Source: an uncultured Ignavibacteria bacterium (lineage in GTDB: Bacteria > Bacteroidota > Ignavibacteria > Ignavibacteriales > Melioribacteraceae). From it: a stretch of DNA of 17,524 bases. The notes under the pieces were generated by a model. The model was not told the origin of the DNA. It saw only the letters and a list, made by a program, of their open reading frames with translations, and did not search any database. Location of the stretch: assembly GCA_937930275.1 (NCBI GenBank), contig CALGLM010000487.1:1-17524 (forward strand), written 5' to 3'. Below are positions 7,239 to 15,495 of the stretch, in pieces (the first letter of the stretch is position 1; each line of letters starts with the position of its first letter). The position numbers and the translations under genes are program-made.

Positions 7239-9640
7239 TATAAAAGCCCCTTTTTTTGTGCATATATGTTAATTGCCAAAGTAGTAAAAAGTACTACCGA
7301 AATACTGCTAACCGGCATTAATACAGCCGCAATTAATGGTGAAAGCGTTCCCGTATAAGCAAAACTTAAACCGATAACATTATAAATAAACGATATAATA
7401 AAACTAAAAATTATTATTTTTCGTGCATAAACAGAAAACTTTAAAAATTTTGAAAGCACATTAAAATTATCCGCACTTAAAATGCCGTCACATGCAGGGT
7501 AAAAATTGTTAATATCTTCCGATACGCTAATTCCTATGTCGCTCTGTTTTAGTGCTCCGGCATCGTTTAAACCGTCTCCTATCATTAAAACTACTTCCCC
7601 TTGTTGCTGTAAATTTTCAATAAAGTGTAATTTATCGTAAGGACTTTGTTTAAATTTAAGTAAAGCTTTTTTCGTAAAAATTTCCTTTAGATTATTTTTT
7701 TCGTTTTCATTATCTCCGCTAACTACAAAAAGCTTAAACCCCTTAATTAGTTCCCTAACAAGTTTTTCAATGCCGTTTCTATAATAGTTAATAAACGAGT
7801 AATATCCTAATATTTTACCGTCTATTAAAACATTAACAATTGAACTTTGAACCTCAATTTTTTCTGTCAATCCTACTAATTCCGAACTGCCTATTTTTAT
7901 TTCTTTTCCTTTAATTTTCGCGGTTATTCCGTAACCGGTTTTTTCTTCAAATTCTTCAACTTCATAGTCTGCATTTTGCTCAACCGAATTATATATTGCC
8001 TGACTAAAAGGATGATATGAGCTTTTTACTGCTGCTTTTATTATCTGTTTTTCTTCATCTGATAGCTTAGTACCGTTAAATATAGCTTTAAATTGACTGT
8101 TTTTTGTAAGTGTACCGGTTTTATCAAATACAATTGCCGTAATTTTAGAAAGTTTTTCTATAACATCCGTATTTTTAAGATAGAACTTTTGGCGGCTAAA
8201 TATTCTTAAACTATTCCCTAATGTAAACGGAGCCGCTAATGCCAATGCGCACGGACAAGCAACAATTAAAACTGCAGTAAATGCGTTTAAAGCCAATAAA
8301 TAGTTGTTTAAATGCATTAATGCGGCAAATATTGCCAGAAGCAAAATAGCAACCGTAAAATACTTGCTAATTGCATTTGTAATATTATTTAGCCGACTAT
8401 TAAATTTTGCCGAAAAAGCTTTATGATTCCATAATTGTGTTAAATAACTTTGCGATACTTCTCTAACAACTTCTACAACAATACCGCTTCCTACCTGCCT
8501 GCCTCCTGCATAAATAATGTCCCCTATTTCACATTTAACCGGAACGGATTCCCCCGTTACAAAACTGTAATCTATATTACCTTTACCTTTCATTAATACG
8601 CTATCTGCAGGAATAAGCTCACCGTTTCGTATCATTAACCAGTCCTTAAGCTTAATTGATTCTATGGGGATAGGTGTTTCGTTGTTGTTTTCAACTTTTG
8701 TGCTTGCCAACGGAAAATAACTTTTATAATTCCTTTCAAAGTTTAATGTATCGTACGTTTTATTTTGGAAAAGTTTACCTATAAGTAATAAAAAAACCAA
8801 CCCGCTTAAACTATCAAAATACCCGGGTCCAAAACCTAATAATAAATCATAAACACTGCGTAAAAACAAAACTAAAACACCCAGTGCAATAGGAACGTCA
8901 ATGTTAATTATTTTTTCACGTAAACCTTTTAGCGCCGAAATATAATACTCGCTGCTACTATAAAAAAATACCGGAAAAGAAAGTATTAAATTTATATATG
9001 CAAAAATCACTTTCAAATTATCTGTCTGAAAATCACCTAACGATAGATATTCGGGAAAACTTAAAAGCATTATATTTCCGAAACAAAATCCGGCAACACC
9101 AAGCTTATAATAAAGACTTTTATAATCCGAGTCTTTTTTTTGTTCTTGATTATCTAAATTAAAAACCGGAGTATATCCTATTCTATCCAATAGTTCAACG
9201 GTTTGTTTTAAGGAGATTTGTTCTTCCTTAAATCTTACGGAACATGTTTTTTTTAGATAATCAACTTCAGAATGGATTATTCCTTTATTAAATTTATTTA
9301 AGTTCTCCAAAATCCAAATACAACTACTGCAGTGCATCTGCGGAATAAAAAAACTTGCCGAGCTAAAACTATTATTCTTAAATAATATTAACTTTTCTTT
9401 AATGCTTTGATTATCCAAAAAATCAAAATTTCTTTTTGATGTTTTATTTTGTGATATTCCGGGTGTCGATTCCAAATTATAGTAATCGCACATATCTGTT
9501 TGGTCTAAAAGCTCATAAACGGTTTTACAACCGTTACAACAAAAGTATTTATCCCCTATCGCTATATCGTCAGATTTGCATTCTTCACCGCAATGAAAGC
9601 AAATTATTTTTGTATCGGTATTAGTTTTACTATTTGCCAT
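7238..9640 (-). CDS. ccoI: Copper-transporting P1B-type ATPase CcoI (FixI)
   Basis: CcoI is the membrane copper pump required for CuB insertion into cbb3 oxidase. The 800 residues begin with a cysteine-rich zinc-finger-like region (Cys14, 17, 21, 34, 35, 38), typical of the FixI subfamily. A heavy-metal-associated domain follows with MHCSSC (Cys104 and Cys107). Membrane helices begin near residue 175. The actuator motif TGES is at 362-365, and the metal-site helix carries Cys462-Pro-Cys464. The phosphorylated Asp506 lies in DKTGTLT, His543-Pro544 is the nucleotide-site HP motif, and GDGLND is at 688-693. Two helices close the chain. All catalytic motifs are intact. It is the first gene of the operon, and its stop overlaps the ccoS start. 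The leader upstream (9641-9830) is shared with the divergent sbcDC operon. Confidence 0.95.
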   Translation of the reverse strand: MANSKTNTDTKIICFHCGEECKSDDIAIGDKYFCCNGCKTVYELLDQTDMCDYYNLESTPGISQNKTSKRNFDFLDNQSIKEKLILFKNNSFSSASFFIPQMHCSSCIWILENLNKFNKGIIHSEVDYLKKTCSVRFKEEQISLKQTVELLDRIGYTPVFNLDNQEQKKDSDYKSLYYKLGVAGFCFGNIMLLSFPEYLSLGDFQTDNLKVIFAYINLILSFPVFFYSSSEYYISALKGLREKIINIDVPIALGVLVLFLRSVYDLLLGFGPGYFDSLSGLVFLLLIGKLFQNKTYDTLNFERNYKSYFPLASTKVENNNETPIPIESIKLKDWLMIRNGELIPADSVLMKGKGNIDYSFVTGESVPVKCEIGDIIYAGGRQVGSGIVVEVVREVSQSYLTQLWNHKAFSAKFNSRLNNITNAISKYFTVAILLLAIFAALMHLNNYLLALNAFTAVLIVACPCALALAAPFTLGNSLRIFSRQKFYLKNTDVIEKLSKITAIVFDKTGTLTKNSQFKAIFNGTKLSDEEKQIIKAAVKSSYHPFSQAIYNSVEQNADYEVEEFEEKTGYGITAKIKGKEIKIGSSELVGLTEKIEVQSSIVNVLIDGKILGYYSFINYYRNGIEKLVRELIKGFKLFVVSGDNENEKNNLKEIFTKKALLKFKQSPYDKLHFIENLQQQGEVVLMIGDGLNDAGALKQSDIGISVSEDINNFYPACDGILSADNFNVLSKFLKFSVYARKIIIFSFIISFIYNVIGLSFAYTGTLSPLIAAVLMPVSSISVVLFTTLAINIYAQKKGLL

Positions 9641-9697
9641 TTAGCTTAATATAGGTTATAATGTCTTATTTTATTTTCCGTTTTTAAAGTTAATGTT

Positions 9698-9716
9698 TTT
9701 GTATGATTTTTACAAA
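9698..9716. repeat. Inverted repeat in the divergent ccoI / sbcDC intergenic region
   Basis: TTTGTA at 9698-9703 and TACAAA at 9711-9716 are perfect arms around seven bases, in the 190-base gap between two divergent operons. It lies about 58 bases upstream of the ccoI start and is a possible operator. The odd spacing does not fit the FNR (TTGAT-N4-ATCAA) or CRP (N6) consensus, and I see no FNR box in the gap. In AT-rich DNA a chance repeat is possible. I could not choose a confident -35/-10 pair for either operon. Confidence 0.35.
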
Positions 9717-9767
9717 TATTTTAACAATAATAAGTATTTTAATATTAATAATTTTTATATTTTAATA

Positions 9768-9794
9768 CCAAATTTGGAAAAACATAAAATTTGG
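9768..9794. repeat. CCAAATTTGG palindrome with a repeated AAATTTGG half
   Basis: A perfect 10-bp palindrome, CCAAATTTGG, lies at 9768-9777. Its right half, AAATTTGG (9770-9777), is repeated directly at 9787-9794, a shift of 17 bases. The element ends 36 bases before the start of the 114-residue gene, so it would sit across the probable promoter of the sbcDC operon. It could be an operator. Alternatively the TTTG elements may resemble the -33/-7 (TTTG, TAnnTTTG) promoter pattern known from Bacteroidota, although the spacing here fits that only roughly. Confidence 0.35.
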
Positions 9795-9830
9795 CTCTCT
9801 AATTATTTAGCATGTAAATAGGAGTGTATT

Positions 9831-10175
9831 ATGGCAATTGATAACAACCAATTATTGGGAACTTTATATACCGAACTAACCGCTTTTAAAGAGCAATATT
9901 TTCCTTCGGATATTTATAATATTAACTTGGTAAAAACAACTGATCCGCCTTCAACCAGCTTCTCTCTTTATCTTGATTATAATGAAGGCGAAGGAGACGA
10001 GATTGTTTATAAATATAGTGATTTATTTTGGAATTGGGCTTTTAATACCGCGTGGGCTGATAAAGCATTACCCTTTTTCAGCGGCTTCCCAAACAAAGAT
10101 AAAAAGCTACATTTAGTATTTGGCTTTAGATTGAACGGCGTAATGTATAACGAAGAAGAATTTTTAAATATTTAG
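9831..10175 (+). CDS. Hypothetical protein, first gene of the sbcDC operon
   Basis: I do not recognise this 114-residue protein. It begins at ATG 9831 behind AGGAG with a six-base gap, a strong start. It is acidic and aromatic-rich with no signal peptide or membrane helix. Residues 1-25 form a likely helix (LGTLYTELTAFKEQY). They are followed by strand-like segments, a DYNEGEGDE acidic loop near 49-57, a Trp-rich stretch (LFWNWAFNTAWADKALPFF) at about 65-83, and a short FGFRLNGVMYNEEEF end. Its TAG stop is embedded in the ribosome-binding sequence of sbcD eight bases downstream, so the genes are almost certainly co-transcribed. The context suggests a role tied to DNA-end processing, but this is guilt by association. 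Confidence 0.75.
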   Translation: MAIDNNQLLGTLYTELTAFKEQYFPSDIYNINLVKTTDPPSTSFSLYLDYNEGEGDEIVYKYSDLFWNWAFNTAWADKALPFFSGFPNKDKKLHLVFGFRLNGVMYNEEEFLNI

Positions 10176-10183
10176 GAGAATTT

Positions 10184-11326
10184 ATGGGGTTTACTTTCAT
10201 TCATTTTAGTGATTCACATCTCGGGTTTAGCGATTTTGAGATTTACGACGAACAGACTAAATTTAACTTACGCGAAGAGGATGTTTACAATGCCTTTGCA
10301 CAAGTTATTGACTATGCAATTTCCAATAAAGTTGATTTTTTGATACATAGCGGTGATATATTCCATCGTTCAACACCACAGAATCGTGCTTTAGTATTTT
10401 TAACCGACCAATTGTTAAAATTGGAAAAAGCACAAATCCCCATATATATTATTGCGGGTAATCACGATTTTCCCAAAACAGCTTTAACTACGCCTATTCA
10501 CGGTATTTATAATGCTTTTAAGATGGTAAAATTTATTTTTGAAGAAAAATATTTACCGATTATTACGGAACATGCTAACTTACATTTTCTCCCCCATATT
10601 AACAGCGAAGAAGGATATTTAAGCGAACTAAATAACGTTAGCATTTTAAAAAACAACAAACCAAATATTTTTATAACACACGTCTCAATGCCAAGTTATT
10701 TGCTATATGAAAGCGGCGAAAGAATTCTGCCTGAAAATGTGTTAACCAAGCTAAGCGATTTCGATTATGTAGCCTTAGGACATTGGCATAAATTTAGACA
10801 TTTTGCTAATTACGGCAATACATACTATAGCGGCAGCACCGAAAGAATTTCGGAAAAAGAAATTGATTATGATAAATATTTCTTGATAATTGAGTATAAC
10901 AATACTATTAATGTTACACCTATTAAGTTAAATTTGCGACCTATTATCCAAATTTCCGTAAACAGTTGTTATTCGTTAACTAAAAAAGAAATAATTAATA
11001 ATCTAATTCAACAAATTAATCAGCACCCCATACCCGGCTCAATTTTTCTAATTAAGTTACTTGATGCTAAAAACGAGCAAAGGTACGAAATAACTAATAC
11101 TGATTTGGAAGAACTGCTTAAAGATTCATTATTTTATAGACTTAGTTACCAACTTAAAGATTCGGATAAAGAGATTATTACGGATAGCGAATCGTTTGAT
11201 TTTGAGGGTTATTTGTTTTCTAATATGAAAGGCGAATTTGAAGATGAAAATGAATTCTTATTTGCTTCTAAAATTACTAAATTAATATTGGATGAAATAG
11301 AGGAGGAAGAGAGTAATGAAAATTAA
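10184..11326 (+). CDS. sbcD: SbcD / Mre11-type DNA nuclease
   Basis: SbcD is the Mn-dependent nuclease subunit of the SbcCD complex, which trims blocked or hairpin DNA ends. The 380 residues carry the calcineurin-like phosphoesterase motifs in order: Asp10 and His12 (FSDSHLG), Asp58 (HSGDIFH), Asn93-His94-Asp95 (AGNHDF), His166 (ITHVS), and His200 and His202 (GHWH). The SGSTER motif follows at 217-222. A capping and SbcC-binding region fills residues 250-380, ending in a strongly acidic tail. All metal ligands are present and the length is normal for the family. The start has AGGAG five bases upstream, overlapping the stop of the preceding gene. The last 11 bases overlap the start of sbcC, which implies coupled translation and fixed stoichiometry. 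Confidence 0.92.
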   Translation: MGFTFIHFSDSHLGFSDFEIYDEQTKFNLREEDVYNAFAQVIDYAISNKVDFLIHSGDIFHRSTPQNRALVFLTDQLLKLEKAQIPIYIIAGNHDFPKTALTTPIHGIYNAFKMVKFIFEEKYLPIITEHANLHFLPHINSEEGYLSELNNVSILKNNKPNIFITHVSMPSYLLYESGERILPENVLTKLSDFDYVALGHWHKFRHFANYGNTYYSGSTERISEKEIDYDKYFLIIEYNNTINVTPIKLNLRPIIQISVNSCYSLTKKEIINNLIQQINQHPIPGSIFLIKLLDAKNEQRYEITNTDLEELLKDSLFYRLSYQLKDSDKEIITDSESFDFEGYLFSNMKGEFEDENEFLFASKITKLILDEIEEEESNEN

Positions 11327-13721
11327 TAAATTAAAAATTAAAAATTTCAAACAATATAAAGATTGTACAATATCTTTCCCCGAAGGCTTAACAGGCCTTA
11401 TTGGAAAAAACGGAGCAGGAAAATCGACAATATTTGAAGCTATTTATTTGGCACTTTACGGAAAATACAAATATAACAAAGATAAGATGCGTAATGATAA
11501 TGCTAAAAGTAGCGAACCGATTGAAGTAGAATTATCTTTTGAAGAGAACAATAATTCTTATAGAATTAAAAGAAAATATACAGGTATTAATCTAACACCT
11601 AACGCCGAACTATTTATTAACGATGAGGAAAATGCCTCAATTTTCGGGGCAAACGAAGTAACAAAAAAAATTACTCGTTTGCTAAAAATAGACTCCAAAA
11701 ACTTCAAAAATTCATTTTTCTCGGAGCAAAAAGAAGTTACGGCTTTGCTTGATATGAAAGGAAATGAAAGACAAGTTCAATTTAGAATAATGCTTGGGTT
11801 ACAAAAACTTGATAAACTTGAAGACCGAATTAAAGATAAAAAAAGCGAGACCGATAAAGAATTAAACGCTTTAAGTAAAATACTACTTACCGATTCTCAA
11901 ATAGAGCAATTAAAAAATGACGAGGAAAATTTACACAAAGAATTAAAAGTTAATGAAGAAAAAGAAATAATTATTACCCAATCTTTAAACAATTTGCAAA
12001 CTTTATATAATACTATTAAATCACAAATTCAAATTGAAGAAGAGAAAGAGCGTGAAGTAAATAAAATAACAAAAAATATTATTTCGGTTGAAGAAAGAAT
12101 TAGCGCTTCAACAAAAAATCTTTTGGATTATAAAAAGACTATAAATGAAAGATTAGAAAATAAAAATGAGTTAATCAATATTTCGTCATTTAAGGACGAA
12201 TATGAAAAATCATTAATAAAGTATTCTGAGTTATTAAAACAAAAAACGGATTATGCAAATAAAATTAATTTAGAAAAAAGCATTACCGAAAAAATGGAAT
12301 CTGAAAAAGAATTGGACTCGGAAATTATATCCTTACAAAATACCATAAATTCTTTTATTGATATTGAAAAAGAAAAAGAAAGAATTACTAAAGAATTTAA
12401 CCACGTTAAAGAATTAATCCAGAACAAAGAAGAACTAAAAACAGAAATTAAAAAACGTTATGATTTAGTTGAATCCGAAATTGCTAAATTAAACAAATAT
12501 ATCAAAAAACTTAATAATTTAGGAATTGATTCCCCATGTCCCGAATGTAATAGACCTTTGGGAGAAGAATATTACAATAAAATGTTGACTGAGTACCAAT
12601 TAAACCTTAACAAATTTGAAATCGATAAAGAAGAAATTCAATTAAATTTGAAAAATATAAACGATGAAATTGAATTATTAAAACAAAAAAATTCGGATTT
12701 ACTAACAGGAGCAAATTTGTTAGTAGAAACCGAAAATGACCTAAAAAACAAAAAACAAAATTTGGAATATTTGGAGAAACGAGTTAGTAAAGTAAAAAAC
12801 GAAATTAGTGTTTTACAAAACGATTACGAGAATTATAAAAATATTTCTTTTAACGAAAACGAATTAAATGAAGTTGAAACAAAGAAAAATGAATTAAAAC
12901 CATATGCCGAAAAATATATTAAATTACAAACTTTGGTCAAACAAATTCCGGAAATTCAACAAAAGATTACCGATACGGAAGAACTTATAAACAAATTAAA
13001 TAAAGAGCTTTTATTACTTAAATCAAATAAAGATATTATAAAATTTGAGGAAACTTCTTTAATAGAACTTAGAAACGAAAGAGATGCCAAAGTAAAAGAA
13101 TTAACGAAAGTTAATAACGAGAAAACCGAAATTACTATAAATATTAACAACGTGAAAAATAGTATAAAAAGTATTACAAAAACATTAAATGATGACGCAA
13201 AAAAACGAATTGAAAAAGAAGCAATTGAGACAAGAATTAAAACATTTAATAAACTTGTAGATTTTATTAAAGAATTTAAAATTAAACTACAATCAAAAGA
13301 ATTACCTATAATATCCCAAAGTGCTGATAAACTATTTACCGAAATAACTAAAGGGAGATACTCGGGCTTAAGAATTGACCCTGATTTTAATTTTTACATT
13401 AATCGTGACGGTATTGATGTTCCTGTAGAAACACTTTCTGGCGGAGAAAAAGACCTTGCTTCCATATGTTTGCGTATTGCAATAAGTAAAAGAATTGCAG
13501 CATTGTGCGGAAGAAAAAACATGGGTTTTTTGGCATTGGACGAGGTTTTCGGTAGCCAAGATAAAAACCGACGAGAAGACTTGGTTAACACATTACAAGT
13601 TGTTTCTAACGACTTTAAGCAAATATTTATTGTTACTCATAATCAAGATGTTGATGAGGTATTTCCTAACAAACTATTGGTTCAACTTAAAGGAAATTAT
13701 AGTGTTGCGGAATTGATTTAA
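11316..13721 (+). CDS. sbcC: SbcC / Rad50-type SMC ATPase with zinc hook
   Basis: This is the ATPase and tether subunit of SbcCD. The 801 residues start with the N-terminal ATPase lobe with Walker A GKNGAGKST (30-38) and a Q-loop region near SFFSEQKE (133-140). Long Lys/Glu-rich coiled coil runs from about 160 to 650, interrupted in the middle by the zinc hook Cys408-Pro-Glu-Cys411. The C-terminal lobe holds the ABC signature LSGGE at 707-711 and Walker B with Asp742-Glu743 (LALDEVFG). The His of the VTHN motif lies near the end. It is shorter than typical proteobacterial SbcC (about 1,000 residues or more) and nearer to archaeal Rad50 in length. The start follows a GAGGA sequence inside the end of sbcD. 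The hook is placed near the centre, as needed for dimerisation. Confidence 0.92.
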   Translation: MKINKLKIKNFKQYKDCTISFPEGLTGLIGKNGAGKSTIFEAIYLALYGKYKYNKDKMRNDNAKSSEPIEVELSFEENNNSYRIKRKYTGINLTPNAELFINDEENASIFGANEVTKKITRLLKIDSKNFKNSFFSEQKEVTALLDMKGNERQVQFRIMLGLQKLDKLEDRIKDKKSETDKELNALSKILLTDSQIEQLKNDEENLHKELKVNEEKEIIITQSLNNLQTLYNTIKSQIQIEEEKEREVNKITKNIISVEERISASTKNLLDYKKTINERLENKNELINISSFKDEYEKSLIKYSELLKQKTDYANKINLEKSITEKMESEKELDSEIISLQNTINSFIDIEKEKERITKEFNHVKELIQNKEELKTEIKKRYDLVESEIAKLNKYIKKLNNLGIDSPCPECNRPLGEEYYNKMLTEYQLNLNKFEIDKEEIQLNLKNINDEIELLKQKNSDLLTGANLLVETENDLKNKKQNLEYLEKRVSKVKNEISVLQNDYENYKNISFNENELNEVETKKNELKPYAEKYIKLQTLVKQIPEIQQKITDTEELINKLNKELLLLKSNKDIIKFEETSLIELRNERDAKVKELTKVNNEKTEITININNVKNSIKSITKTLNDDAKKRIEKEAIETRIKTFNKLVDFIKEFKIKLQSKELPIISQSADKLFTEITKGRYSGLRIDPDFNFYINRDGIDVPVETLSGGEKDLASICLRIAISKRIAALCGRKNMGFLALDEVFGSQDKNRREDLVNTLQVVSNDFKQIFIVTHNQDVDEVFPNKLLVQLKGNYSVAELI

Positions 13722-13763
13722 ATTTAAGATCGAGATGAATCAAAAAAGAGAAAAGTATATTTT

Positions 13764-13777
13764 GCATTCCCGAATGC
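13764..13777. repeat. Short hairpin downstream of sbcC
   Basis: GCATTC and GAATGC form a perfect inverted repeat around CC, which would fold as a five-base-pair stem with a CCCG loop. It starts 42 bases after the sbcC stop. No T-run follows on the plus strand, so it is not a convincing intrinsic terminator, although it is the only hairpin I see close behind sbcC. Confidence 0.3.
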
Positions 13778-13880
13778 TTAAATTAAATCGAATTAGGTAA
13801 TAATTTTTCTCTGATTTATTTATTAAGGAATATTAAATTCTTAGTTTTAATAATCGACAACTATTGACTTTAGTATGGCT

Positions 13881-13918
13881 AAAAAAATCCCCCTATCTAC
13901 GAAATAAGAAAGGGGGAT
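13881..13918 (-). terminator. Intrinsic terminator of the minus-strand operon
   Basis: ATCCCCCT (13887-13894) and AGGGGGAT (13911-13918) form a perfect 8-bp GC-rich stem, extended after one mismatch by TCT/AGA to leave an 8-base loop. Read on the minus strand, the stem is followed at once by seven T residues (13887-13881, the first also pairing as the outer base). It lies 60 bases beyond the stop of the repeat plus cold-shock gene, so it ends that transcript. The same stem may partly block read-through from the convergent sbcC, but it lacks a T-run in that direction. Confidence 0.85.
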
Positions 13919-13978
13919 ATTGGAAATTCTTTTAATGTACAAAAAGTGACTTTTAATGAAACCTCTTTTAATAATAAT

Positions 13979-15376
13979 CTATTCGGCAATTATATAAATT
14001 GCATCTTCTTCTAACGAGTTTTTCACTTTGTTAATTCCAGGGCACGAGCTAAATAACACTTTGTCCCCTTCTTTTAATTTGGCAACTGCACCGTCAACAA
14101 CCGAAAAACGGAAGAAATACTCTTTTGCAGTCCCTTTTATCCATCCTAAACGCTTGTCATGTAGTATCTTTTTTATTGTACCGGGCTGAAGTGCACTTCT
14201 CCAATATTTTTTCAACTCTTCGATTGCAGCTTTTGCGCTTGGCAACGGATTTATTTCTGCTAACTCGGCTTGCAATGATTCCAAATATTCCGGAATTCTC
14301 CATTTTTTTTCAATTCGCAATAATAATTCTGCAATTAAATGTTTTTTTGCTAATTCGGGTTCATTCTTTTTAACCAGTATTTCGGAAATTAATCTGAACA
14401 AATCCAACCTCAACAAGTAATCTCCTTTCATTAAAGCGGCGTCAATTGCATACTTAAGAGCTTTTTCGTTATCTCCTGTTTTTAAAATTTCTTCTGCATA
14501 TTCTTTAAAAATAAACCATTCTTTTTTATTTAAAAGTACGTCAAATAGTAAATTTATTCCTTCCGCTGTTTCTCCTAATCTAAGTTTACTGATAGCAATT
14601 CTTCTTTTTATCCACACTTCGTTATCGTAATGGAATTTTTGAATAACTTTTAATGCATGTTCACAAACTTTTATACATTCCAAATAATGTTCAATTTCAA
14701 TTAATGATTTTGTTTTATACGAATACCAGTTCTCTAAATCGGTTGCCAATTCAATTTCTCTGCCTGCTTTTGGTCCGTTTTTAATAGTAATTAACTGAGG
14801 AGTATTATCTAATTTTTCGGGATCAAGATGATCTAACAACTCATTAATTGCAGTCCAATTTGGAGTGTTGTTCGATTTTTCGTACTTAATAAATTGGAAT
14901 AGTACTCTAACTCGCAAATTTGATTCTTTTGGGTTTTCGATATTTAACAGTTTAATTAGTGTCGTTAAATATTCCAATAAGTCTTCTTTGGAAATTTTTA
15001 GATTACTTTGATGATTTGAAACTACCGATGTTTCTATATCATTTTCATCTTCGCTTCTGGTTGCGTTTTTTAGCATAAAAAACAAGTTCCAGCCAAACGA
15101 GCTTAAAAAATAGTTATCGGTATTTGGGGTTAACTTGTAATTTAATTGATTAATTACAAATACCGCCGCTTCTTCGTGCTTTGCTATACCTTTATATGCA
15201 TTAAAAATATTTTTAATTAGAAATTCATTTTTAAGAATTTCATCTTTTAAAAATTGATTTTTAATTTCGGTATCGTAAACCTCAATAATCTTCTTGTAAT
15301 TAGGATGATTATTCTGGTTTTTTGCCTCTTTTGTTAACTGTGCAATTTTTTGAGCAGAATCAATTAAATTTGCCAT
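13979..15376 (-). CDS. Helical-repeat (TPR-like) protein with C-terminal cold-shock-like domain
   Basis: I do not recognise a named family for this 465-residue protein. Residues 1-395 look wholly alpha-helical and soluble. The stretch from about 210 to 385 has repeated helix pairs with TPR-like Ala/Leu/Tyr spacing, such as the GDNEKALKYAIDAALMKGD segment. From about 397 to the end a cold-shock/OB-type domain is visible: PGTIKKI, RLGWIK (409-414) in the RNP1 position, YFFRF (420-424) in the RNP2 position, then LKEGDKVLFS and a closing A-I-Y-I strand. These are the landmarks of a CspA-like fold, which binds single-stranded nucleic acid. An RNA- or ssDNA-associated scaffold is a reasonable inference. 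It has its own candidate promoter (15460-15488) and a strong terminator. Confidence 0.75.
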   Translation of the reverse strand: MANLIDSAQKIAQLTKEAKNQNNHPNYKKIIEVYDTEIKNQFLKDEILKNEFLIKNIFNAYKGIAKHEEAAVFVINQLNYKLTPNTDNYFLSSFGWNLFFMLKNATRSEDENDIETSVVSNHQSNLKISKEDLLEYLTTLIKLLNIENPKESNLRVRVLFQFIKYEKSNNTPNWTAINELLDHLDPEKLDNTPQLITIKNGPKAGREIELATDLENWYSYKTKSLIEIEHYLECIKVCEHALKVIQKFHYDNEVWIKRRIAISKLRLGETAEGINLLFDVLLNKKEWFIFKEYAEEILKTGDNEKALKYAIDAALMKGDYLLRLDLFRLISEILVKKNEPELAKKHLIAELLLRIEKKWRIPEYLESLQAELAEINPLPSAKAAIEELKKYWRSALQPGTIKKILHDKRLGWIKGTAKEYFFRFSVVDGAVAKLKEGDKVLFSSCPGINKVKNSLEEDAIYIIAE

Positions 15377-15459
15377 AGTAAACCTACTGTTTGATTTTTT
15401 AACTATTCCTAAATATGTTAATTAAATTATTTTTATTTTTTTGATAATTAATATATAAA

Positions 15460-15488
15460 ATAATAGTTTTTTTTTATTAATCAAACAA
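15460..15488 (-). promoter_or_regulatory. Candidate promoter for the repeat plus cold-shock gene
   Basis: On the minus strand TTGTTT (15488-15483) and TATTAT (15465-15460) are separated by 17 bases, 84 bases before the ATG at 15376. The -10 matches the consensus in five of six positions, the -35 in three. The 119-base gap behind the RNase H gene is very AT-rich, so chance similarity is a real risk. Confidence 0.35.
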
Positions 15489-15495
15489 AATCGTA

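Noticed and set aside
9641..9830. FNR or classical sigma-70 promoter for ccoI
   Set aside because: Several loose TTG/TAT pairs exist (such as TTGTTA with TACAAA at 18 bases), but none stands out from the AT-rich background and no FNR consensus is present.
12956..13150. A 64-residue hydrophobic frame antisense to sbcC
   Set aside because: The Ser/Leu/Phe-rich composition is what the reverse strand of a Lys/Glu/Asn-rich coiled coil gives; no ribosome-binding site or context supports it.
13735..13800. A 21-codon frame starting ATGAATCAAAAAAG behind sbcC
   Set aside because: It has no good ribosome-binding site, is very short, and overlaps the small hairpin at 13764-13777; nothing supports expression.
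15441..15484. Imperfect inverted repeat (TTGATAATTAATA and TATTAATCAA) behind the RNase H gene
   Set aside because: The arms need a bulge of three bases, are nearly pure A/T, and on the minus strand are followed by an A-run instead of a T-run, so this is not an intrinsic terminator.
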